5,252 nucleotides of DNA from Leptofilum sp050292445 (GTDB lineage: Bacteria > Chloroflexota > Anaerolineae > Promineifilales > Promineifilaceae): contig JBNKLQ010000366.1 of assembly GCA_050292445.1 (NCBI GenBank), positions 1 to 5,252 on the forward strand, given 5' to 3'. Positions 1 to 4,530 of this stretch are shown piece after piece (the stretch's first letter is position 1; every line of letters begins with the position of its first letter). The notes below the pieces were generated by a model, which saw nothing but the letters and a program-made list of their open reading frames with translations, was not told the origin of the DNA and did not search any database. A program made the translations under genes and the position numbers.

Positions 1-51
1 GTGCAAAGAGGGCCTCTTAGCATTTTCTTTTTTATCTTTGCCTCTTTGCAC
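1..51. repeat. 11-bp inverted repeat with CTTTGC tandem units
   Basis: GTGCAAAGAGG (1-11) is perfectly inverted as CCTCTTTGCAC (41-51) around a 29-nt T-rich centre. The left arm starts at the first base of the window, so the true repeat may extend further left. The right side is a short degenerate tandem array: CTTTGC occurs at 36, 44 and 52, an exact 8-nt period. The arrangement resembles a dispersed intergenic repeat, but only one copy is visible here, so that identity is an inference. Confidence 0.6.
2..33 (+). terminator. probable rho-independent terminator of an upstream plus-strand gene
   Basis: TGC (2-4) pairs with GCA (20-22) and AAGAG (6-10) pairs with CTCTT (14-18). This gives an 8-bp stem with one A-A mismatch and a GGC loop. 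It is followed at once by the T-rich run TTTTCTTTTTT (23-33), which is the classic intrinsic terminator layout. It would end a plus-strand transcript entering from the left, presumably an earlier gene of the BMC locus. Its left arm is shared with the larger 1-11/41-51 inverted repeat, so the two structures cannot form together. Confidence 0.5.
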
Positions 52-119
52 CTTTGCGTCAATATTTTTTAAGCTACTGGAACTGGAGACAGCAAATCAC
101 CAGTCTCCTATCACTTTTT

Positions 120-707
120 ATGGATTTTCCCGCCATTGCCCTTCTGGAATTTAACAGCATCGCTGCCGGCATTGAAGCCGGCGACGCGATGGTGAAGCGC
201 GCGCCAGTCAGCACCATTCAATCTGGCACGGTGCAGCCGGGACATTATTTGGTACTGGTGGCCGGTGATGTGGCTTCGGTGGAAGAGGCGTTTGCCGCAG
301 GCAAAGAAACAGGGCAAACAGCCCTGCGCGACACACTCTTTTTGCCAAATGTGCATCCAGACGTGGTGGCAGCCTTGGGGGGCAAACGTCTGGCTGCCCA
401 GGAAGATGCCCTGGGCATTATCGAAACAATCAGCGTAGCCAGTGCCATTCTGGCCGCCGATGCTGGCGTAAAGGGTGCGGAAGTCTCCCTGCTGCAACTG
501 CGCCTGGCAGATGGCCTGGGCGGCAAGGGATTGGTTTATTTTCATGGATTGGTGGCAGATGTGGAAACGGCCGTTTCCCTCAGCGCAACCATTGCCCAAA
601 ACCAACTCATCCGGCAAATGGTCATTCCCCAACTTCATGCAGATATGTGGGAAAATGTGAATGAATACGGCCGTTTTGGCCAGCATTTTAGTTGGGAAGC
701 ATCGTGA
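120..707 (+). CDS. PduT-like tandem BMC-domain shell protein (BMC-T)
   Basis: This is a 195-aa structural protein of a bacterial microcompartment shell. It has two consecutive BMC domains, at about residues 4-85 and 96-185, so three chains would form a pseudohexameric tile. The start SIAAGIEAGDAM, the segment LPNVHP (75-80), the second-domain start ALGIIET and the tail VIPQLHADMW (168-177) all match my recollection of PduT. PduT carries a [4Fe-4S] cluster at the pore through Cys38; the aligned residue here is Gln39 in TVQPGHY, so no cluster is expected. The ATG at 120 was chosen because the BMC fold begins right after it. The frame stays open upstream to a TTG at 54, but those residues look non-native. 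There is no good Shine-Dalgarno. The length is normal for the family. The next gene downstream on the same strand is a BMC-P protein. The cargo, and so the compartment type, cannot be told from this window. Confidence 0.95.
   Translation: MDFPAIALLEFNSIAAGIEAGDAMVKRAPVSTIQSGTVQPGHYLVLVAGDVASVEEAFAAGKETGQTALRDTLFLPNVHPDVVAALGGKRLAAQEDALGIIETISVASAILAADAGVKGAEVSLLQLRLADGLGGKGLVYFHGLVADVETAVSLSATIAQNQLIRQMVIPQLHADMWENVNEYGRFGQHFSWEAS
563..578. repeat. 16-bp perfect palindrome around ACGGCCGT
   Basis: GGAAACGGCCGTTTCC lies inside the BMC-T gene (Val-Glu-Thr-Ala-Val-Ser codons). It is the longest of the ACGGCCGT palindromes in the window; exact 8-mers also occur at 667, 2806, 2888, 3669 and 5049. 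See the finding on the iterated palindrome. Confidence 0.85.
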
Positions 708-739
708 CGGTGGTCAGTAATCGGTGAATTGTAGGAGCA

Positions 740-791
740 AGGCAATTGGGTACAGTCTTGACCCAACGAACAACCTTCTCTCCAATTGCCT
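740..791 (+). promoter_or_regulatory. overlapping alternative hairpins between two shell genes
   Basis: AGGCAATTGG (740-749) is perfectly inverted as CCAATTGCCT (782-791), a 10-bp stem that extends by two more pairs (737-738 with 793-794) after one mismatch. Inside it, TTGGGT (746-751) is perfectly inverted as ACCCAA (761-766) with a 9-nt loop. Both stems use bases 746-749, so only one can form at a time. No T-run follows either stem, so neither is a standard terminator. The element ends 30 nt before the BMC-P start codon. It could be an attenuator, a processing site or a translation control element that sets pentamer to trimer ratio; that role is inference. Confidence 0.45.
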
Positions 792-821
792 CGCCCTCAT
801 TTACCAACAAAGCGAAAAATC

Positions 822-1094
822 ATGCAATTAGCAAAAGTCATTGGCACAGTCGTTGCCACCCAAAAATATGAAGGTCTGGAAGGCATCAAGTTCCTGGTCG
901 TCCAGCCTTTGAGCAAACAGCAGGAACCAGAGGGCCAGCCGGTGGTTGCTGCTGACGCCACCTTTCAAGCAGGCCCCGAGGAGCTTGTTTTCATCGTGGG
1001 TAGCCGAGAAGCAGCTCAGGCCATGCCCATCCCCTTTGTCCCCGTAGACCATGCCATCGTCGGCATTGTGGACGATGTGCAATTAGCTCAATAA
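822..1094 (+). CDS. EutN/CcmL-family BMC-P pentameric shell vertex protein
   Basis: This 90-aa protein belongs to the EutN/CcmL (BMC-P) family, whose members form pentamers that cap the vertices of microcompartment shells. The opening MQLAKVIGTVVATQKYEGLEG is cut here to its key features: an N-terminal beta strand with VIGTVVAT (residues 6-13) and then the G-x-K-F-L-V-V-Q-P strand at 22-29. The C-terminal half has the family hallmark FIVGSREA (57-64) followed by PVDHAIVGIVDDV (74-86). The length is typical. The ATG at 822 is preferred over an in-frame TTG at 786, because the domain starts at this Met and the twelve extra residues (MPRPHLPTKRKI) look unrelated. No Shine-Dalgarno is evident. 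It follows the BMC-T gene on the same strand after 114 nt. It ends 9 nt before the stop of the convergent glycosyltransferase, so it is the last gene of its transcription unit. Confidence 0.93.
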   Translation: MQLAKVIGTVVATQKYEGLEGIKFLVVQPLSKQQEPEGQPVVAADATFQAGPEELVFIVGSREAAQAMPIPFVPVDHAIVGIVDDVQLAQ

Positions 1095-1103
1095 AGTAAC
1101 ATA

Positions 1104-2621
1104 TCAGCCGAATGAGCGGATTTGGGGCCAAATCTTGTCCCAAGGTTGCCATAAATCTTCACACAAAAATATATCCCGACTAAAGCGACTCTCTTCATTT
1201 TCAACCCCATATTCATTCCCGTTTTGGCCTACCCGCTGACAAGATTGGAAGAGCAGGCTCAGGAATTCTCTGGAATAGCCGAGGACAATTACTGCCTCAG
1301 GAGGGTTCTCGCCGTAGCCACGATTCCAGTATGAATTTACAGGACTAATTGCGGGGGGCAGCCCGTAGCGAGGTCCATACAAATTGATGGCACCAGCCTC
1401 ACCGTAGTTGCCGGCTAAGATGCCGAGGGATGTATAATTTGCTTCTTCCCGCTCATAAATTTTCCAAACCTTCTGGGCCATCTCTTCCCACCCAATTTGC
1501 TCCACAAAATTATCGTGAACGTCGGTGGTTATTTCCCATAAGGCCGAATTGATTGGGGCGACAGGCAGCATTAAAGCAGCACCAATTATTGCTCCAACCA
1601 ACAGAAAACCGAGGGTGACCCAACTGATTAGCTGCTGCCGCTCAGGCGCAAGCCCAGCCAGCCAGCGTTCTCCCTGCACCGCCCCACCGGCCAACATCAT
1701 AGGGTAAGCTGGAGCCATGTAGTAAAATCGACCCTGGCTCAACCCAAACAGAGCCAGGGTAATGAGGTAAATCCAGCCAATTGCCCGATACCGCACCCCG
1801 TCCGGCGCAAAAAAGTAGTAGTAAAGGCCAAAAAAGAAAAGGGGGATTGTTAACGGGTTCATATTGACATAAAACTGTTGCGAGAGATAACCTTCGGCTC
1901 GACCAATTTGTACATCCCGTGCCCGAATGGTGGCTAAAAATTCCAAAGAGACAAATTCGTTCTGAATCTGCCAAATCAGGTTAGGCAAGAAGATGAGAAG
2001 CGAAAGTCCCACACCCGCCCATAGCCAAGGGGATTTCAACTGCGCTCGCAACGATTTTGTGAATAGAACGGCTGTTACAATGGCCACAACCAAAAATAGC
2101 ATCGTGTATTTGGTCATCATACCCAAACCAATGCCAACGCCAATGCTTACCCACCAGCGCGGGTTTTCGGTCTTAAGCAGCTTAATGAGGCTGTAAAGAG
2201 TCAGCACCCACCACAAGTAGTCAAAAGCGATGTACTGAAACAGGGTACTCATAATCAGCGACATGAGGGCAATTGCCACAGCGCCAGCAGCCACCACCTG
2301 AGCGCGACGGCTGCCGCCCAGCTCTTTGGCCATAAGGCCCGTGAGCACCATGCCCGCACATTGGGCCAAAGCCGCCAGCGATTTAATGCCAACAAGTGAC
2401 AAACCAAACAATTCCAGACCGATACGGCCGATAAATGGCGTCAGTGGAGGATAAGCCACATACCCCCAGGCAAGATGCTGCCCGTTGTCTAAAAAGGCCA
2501 GGGCATCCCGATGAAAACCGTATTGGTTATTGGTGAGTATATGTATGAGAAATCGTCCGGCAGCCAGCAAGAGCAGAAGCTGCCAATCGGTCAAGGCACG
2601 TTTTGTTTGTCCATTTTCCAT
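1104..2621 (-). CDS. GT39/PMT-like integral-membrane glycosyltransferase
   Basis: This 505-aa polytopic protein is of the GT-C fold (dolichyl-phosphate-mannose mannosyltransferase / ArnT-like, PMT_2). Such enzymes move a sugar from a polyprenyl-phosphate carrier to an acceptor on the outer face of the membrane. Hydrophobic segments recur from residue 14 to about 350. The first outer loop has YGFHRDALAFLDNGQHLAWGY (34-54, key residues H37, R38, D39), then YPPLTP. GRFYYMAPAYPMMLAGGA (297-314) is the conserved late helix. A soluble C-terminal part from about 355 contains NYGEAGAINLYGPRYGLP. The usual Asp-Glu pair of the first loop reads Asp39-Ala40, so the acidic base is kept but the Glu is lost. 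An AGGGG Shine-Dalgarno lies 5 nt before the ATG. It is the last gene of a four-gene operon, 15 nt after the acetyltransferase stop. The sugar and acceptor cannot be read from the sequence. Confidence 0.9.
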   Translation of the reverse strand: MENGQTKRALTDWQLLLLLAAGRFLIHILTNNQYGFHRDALAFLDNGQHLAWGYVAYPPLTPFIGRIGLELFGLSLVGIKSLAALAQCAGMVLTGLMAKELGGSRRAQVVAAGAVAIALMSLIMSTLFQYIAFDYLWWVLTLYSLIKLLKTENPRWWVSIGVGIGLGMMTKYTMLFLVVAIVTAVLFTKSLRAQLKSPWLWAGVGLSLLIFLPNLIWQIQNEFVSLEFLATIRARDVQIGRAEGYLSQQFYVNMNPLTIPLFFFGLYYYFFAPDGVRYRAIGWIYLITLALFGLSQGRFYYMAPAYPMMLAGGAVQGERWLAGLAPERQQLISWVTLGFLLVGAIIGAALMLPVAPINSALWEITTDVHDNFVEQIGWEEMAQKVWKIYEREEANYTSLGILAGNYGEAGAINLYGPRYGLPPAISPVNSYWNRGYGENPPEAVIVLGYSREFLSLLFQSCQRVGQNGNEYGVENEESRFSRDIFLCEDLWQPWDKIWPQIRSFG

Positions 2622-2626
2622 ATCGT

Positions 2627-2631
2627 CCCCT
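2627..2631 (-). promoter_or_regulatory. Shine-Dalgarno of the GT39-like gene
   Basis: The minus strand reads AGGGG ACGAT ATG, a purine-rich ribosome binding site with a 5-nt spacer in the 15-nt gap between two genes. It supports the start at 2621 and independent initiation on the shared message. Confidence 0.7.
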
Positions 2632-2636
2632 GTTGT

Positions 2637-3149
2637 TTAGCCATCAGGGTAAAAGAGCATGATAGCTGGCTGGTCGGCAGCCAGCGAGATCATTTTTTGA
2701 AAGTGCAATCCACATTTTTCTAGCAGCTTGATGGAGCGATGGTTGTCCGTCGCGGTGATGGCAACAATGGGGGACAAATTTAAGTCGTGACGGGCGTGAT
2801 GCAGTACGGCCGTTGCCGCTTCAAACGCATACCCCTGACCGGTAAACTGGGGCAGGAAAGCAAACCCAATATCGACGTGAGGGAGAGACGGCCGTTTCAC
2901 CAAGCCACACATGCCCAACCGCATTGAATCCTCTTTGCGCTCCACTAGATACAAACCAAAACCATTCTCAGCGTAGCTGGCCATCGGGCCATTTTGCAAA
3001 TAAGCTTCTGCCTGAGCCACGGTGCGAATACCCCGATCACCAATAAATTGAATCCAGGACGGATCGTTGACCAGGGTCAAAATAAATGGGGCATCGTCAA
3101 GGACAAGATGGCGTAGTTGTAAGCGGTCTGTTTCGGCAATTATTTTCAT
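2637..3149 (-). CDS. GNAT-family N-acetyltransferase (RimJ/RimL type)
   Basis: This is a 170-aa cytoplasmic GCN5-related acetyltransferase that transfers acetyl from acetyl-CoA to an amine. The N-terminal ETDRLQLRHLVLDDA (6-20) is typical of the Acetyltransf_3 / RimJ-RimL group. The strand HVDIGFAFLP (91-100) leads into the acetyl-CoA pyrophosphate loop QFTGQGYAFEA (101-111), which matches the family Q/R-x-x-G-x-G/A pattern. ATDNHRSIKLLEKCGL (133-148) supplies the usual Asn and Ser plus the LEK-x-G helix. The length is normal and the fold looks complete. The start codon overlaps the stop of the DinB-like gene in an ATGA, and no clear Shine-Dalgarno is present, so translation is probably coupled. 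The group includes ribosomal-protein acetylases and many small-molecule or resistance acetylases; the substrate here is unknown. Confidence 0.93.
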   Translation of the reverse strand: MKIIAETDRLQLRHLVLDDAPFILTLVNDPSWIQFIGDRGIRTVAQAEAYLQNGPMASYAENGFGLYLVERKEDSMRLGMCGLVKRPSLPHVDIGFAFLPQFTGQGYAFEAATAVLHHARHDLNLSPIVAITATDNHRSIKLLEKCGLHFQKMISLAADQPAIMLFYPDG

Positions 3150-3739
3150 ACAGGACTTGTATCAGCGACAAACCATTCGCTTTCTGGCTGGTTAAGCAGC
3201 CGCTGCACATCGTTGACGTGGTGCAAGTTGTGGTAGAGGGTGAAGAACAAAATTTCGCGCACGGTCATCTTGCCCAGCAGCGGATGCGGCAGCAGGTATT
3301 GATCCAGTGCCTTGTCGGACCATTTTTCCAGCGCCGCTTGCAACTCAACACCCTTTTCCTGCCATTTGCCCAGGATGCGGGCCTGGGCCCCAGCCAACGG
3401 TTCCAGCACTTCGGGCAGAAACGGGCCGCCTGCTTTGCCACCATTGGCCAGCGCCTCATTGACGTAGGTATGGCGCACCTGGGCCAAGGTGCGCAGCTCG
3501 TGCTTCACCCAGCCAAAACGAATGCGCAAAGCGGTCCGGGGAATGTTCAGCGCCATGATCACCGGCGCGCACGACTTGATGAGATGAACTAAATTTTCGG
3601 CTGGGGACCAGACGCCTGGTGGCGCAGCCAGGAATTGTGTCTCATCAATGCTGGCGAAGAAGGTGTGAACGGCCGTAAACTCCGTGTCAAACGCGGCGGC
3701 AATTTCTTGTTTGGTGTAAGGCTGTCCTAACTGAATCAT
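3146..3739 (-). CDS. DinB-like / DfsB-superfamily metal-binding protein
   Basis: This 197-aa, mostly helical protein resembles the DinB_2 four-helix-bundle superfamily (DinB/YfiT/bacillithiol transferase group). Members usually bind a divalent metal through three histidines, and several are thiol-dependent S-transferases. The first ligand candidate is His52 in WSPAENLVHLIKS (44-56), where the W-S-x-x-E-x-x-x-H pattern is characteristic. The others are His170 and His173 or His174 in FFTLYHNLHHVNDV (165-178), so the triad appears intact. The N-terminal segment before residue 12 may be a short extension. It starts 3 nt after the lipoprotein stop with no recognisable Shine-Dalgarno, and overlaps the acetyltransferase start by 4 nt. 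This suggests coupled translation in both directions. The superfamily assignment is fairly secure. The reaction and the partner are not known. Confidence 0.85.
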   Translation of the reverse strand: MIQLGQPYTKQEIAAAFDTEFTAVHTFFASIDETQFLAAPPGVWSPAENLVHLIKSCAPVIMALNIPRTALRIRFGWVKHELRTLAQVRHTYVNEALANGGKAGGPFLPEVLEPLAGAQARILGKWQEKGVELQAALEKWSDKALDQYLLPHPLLGKMTVREILFFTLYHNLHHVNDVQRLLNQPESEWFVADTSPV

Positions 3740-3742
3740 CTG

Positions 3743-4390
3743 TTAGTTTGAGAGGGAAGCGGCCGTAATCGTCAAATTATCAAAGGTGATGTCTGTGCTC
3801 CCGCCGTCAAAGGCAGTTGCGGCAAAGCCAGCATACCCAGACGCGTAATCGCTGTCTTCCGTGTCTGTCACAAATTTACCATTTACATACAGTGCTAGAT
3901 AATTGTCGATGCAAACGGCGCGAATGGTGTTGCTGGCCTGGCCTTGATTGATGGCTGAACTGGTCGTCCACTCCACAATATCATTCACATCATCTCCTTC
4001 CCCTTTGGAGATAGCATAGTAGCCATCGCCGCTGATGAGGAAGTAGTAGCCGTCGCCATTGTTGCTGGTATCAGCGCGGCACATAATGCCGTAAGCATTG
4101 TTTTCAAACGATGAAGCCTGGTTGGCTGTCACTTCAATCACGACATTATCGTGCTCAGCATCATTCAAACCCCAAATATAGCCTTCATCGCCGGTTTGCA
4201 CACGATACACACCATCCACAACCTGGAAGTCAACCCCATCTGCGACATACGTCTCCCAGGCCGCAGCCTCATCAAACGATTCGGTTAGCAGCACGTCGCC
4301 CGTTTCATACTCCTGCGATGGGCCACCGCAGGCTCCCAGTAGTAAAATCATCGTGAGAAAAACAACCGATGCATTCATTATTCGTTTCAT
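3743..4390 (-). CDS. secreted lipoprotein with concanavalin-like (DUF1080/GH16-like) domain
   Basis: This 215-aa protein starts with a lipoprotein signal peptide: MKR, a hydrophobic stretch, then lipobox LLGAC with the modified Cys21. It should therefore be anchored on the outer side of the cytoplasmic membrane. The rest looks like a beta-sandwich of the concanavalin A-like / 3-keto-disaccharide hydrolase-like (DUF1080) class. Supporting segments are SFDEAAAWE (38-46), FQVVDGVYRV (55-64), YGIMCRAD (100-107), GYYFLISGDGYYAI (114-127), DNYLALYVNGK (162-172) and ITFDNLTITA (201-210). Cys104 and Cys160 might form a disulfide. The mature part is markedly acidic. I see no clear catalytic residues, so a carbohydrate- or surface-binding role is as likely as hydrolysis. 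It is the first gene of the four-gene operon, with a strong AAGGAG site upstream and a hairpin-rich leader. Confidence 0.8.
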   Translation of the reverse strand: MKRIMNASVVFLTMILLLGACGGPSQEYETGDVLLTESFDEAAAWETYVADGVDFQVVDGVYRVQTGDEGYIWGLNDAEHDNVVIEVTANQASSFENNAYGIMCRADTSNNGDGYYFLISGDGYYAISKGEGDDVNDIVEWTTSSAINQGQASNTIRAVCIDNYLALYVNGKFVTDTEDSDYASGYAGFAATAFDGGSTDITFDNLTITAASLSN

Positions 4391-4396
4391 GATCCA

Positions 4397-4402
4397 CTCC
4401 TT
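4397..4402 (-). promoter_or_regulatory. strong Shine-Dalgarno of the lipoprotein gene
   Basis: The minus strand reads AAGGAG followed by a 6-nt spacer (TGGATC) and ATG. This is the best ribosome binding site in the window and fixes the lipoprotein start at 4390. It fits a high level of initiation at the first gene of the operon. Confidence 0.8.
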
Positions 4403-4424
4403 GATAGCATTTAATTTGTAACCA

Positions 4425-4506
4425 CACAGCCTCTCTGGCTGTGGCCAGTGTCAGCGCATGTATGCGCAACTGTGCCACATGGCGGCTCGGTCTGGAGACC
4501 GGCCGC
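4425..4506 (-). promoter_or_regulatory. three tandem hairpins in the CHAT-lipoprotein gap
   Basis: In minus-strand order, the first is an 11-bp stem with one bulge: GCGGC plus CGGTCT (4482-4493) against AGACCG plus GCCGC (4496-4506). The second has the core GCGCAT-GT-ATGCGC (4454-4467), with outer pairs CAGT/ACTG and TGGC/GCCA reaching 4442-4477. The third is CACAGCC-TCTCT-GGCTGTG (4425-4443). An alternative stem, CTGGC (4435-4439) with GCCAG (4444-4448), would compete with the third and with the outer pairs of the second. No strong U-run follows. The GC-rich first hairpin lies 25 nt past the CHAT stop and may act as its 3' end. I found no convincing -35/-10 pair for the lipoprotein operon in this gap. 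Confidence 0.5.
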
Positions 4507-4530
4507 AGCCCCTGAACAGTTAGCAAAATA

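Noticed and set aside
54..119. 22-residue N-terminal extension of the BMC-T protein from a TTG
   Set aside because: BMC-T homology begins at the ATG at 120. The extension overlaps the CTTTGC repeat region and has no ribosome binding site.
111..686. 191-codon open frame on the minus strand opposite the BMC-T gene
   Set aside because: It lies wholly antisense to a convincing BMC-T gene, and its translation is rich in Cys and His without any recognisable motif. It is a shadow of the codon use on the other strand.
758..786. Possible promoter with TTGACC at 758-763 ahead of the BMC-P gene
   Set aside because: The -35-like word is good, but no acceptable -10 hexamer follows at 16-18 nt, and the word lies in the loop and arm of the hairpins.
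1095..1103. Bidirectional terminator between the convergent BMC-P and GT39-like genes
   Set aside because: The gap is only 9 nt and I see no stem-loop with a T-run around it in either direction.
3086..3592. 168-codon open frame on the plus strand across the DinB-like and GNAT genes
   Set aside because: It runs antisense to two genes with clear family motifs and joined by a coupled ATGA overlap; its product is Gln-rich and featureless.
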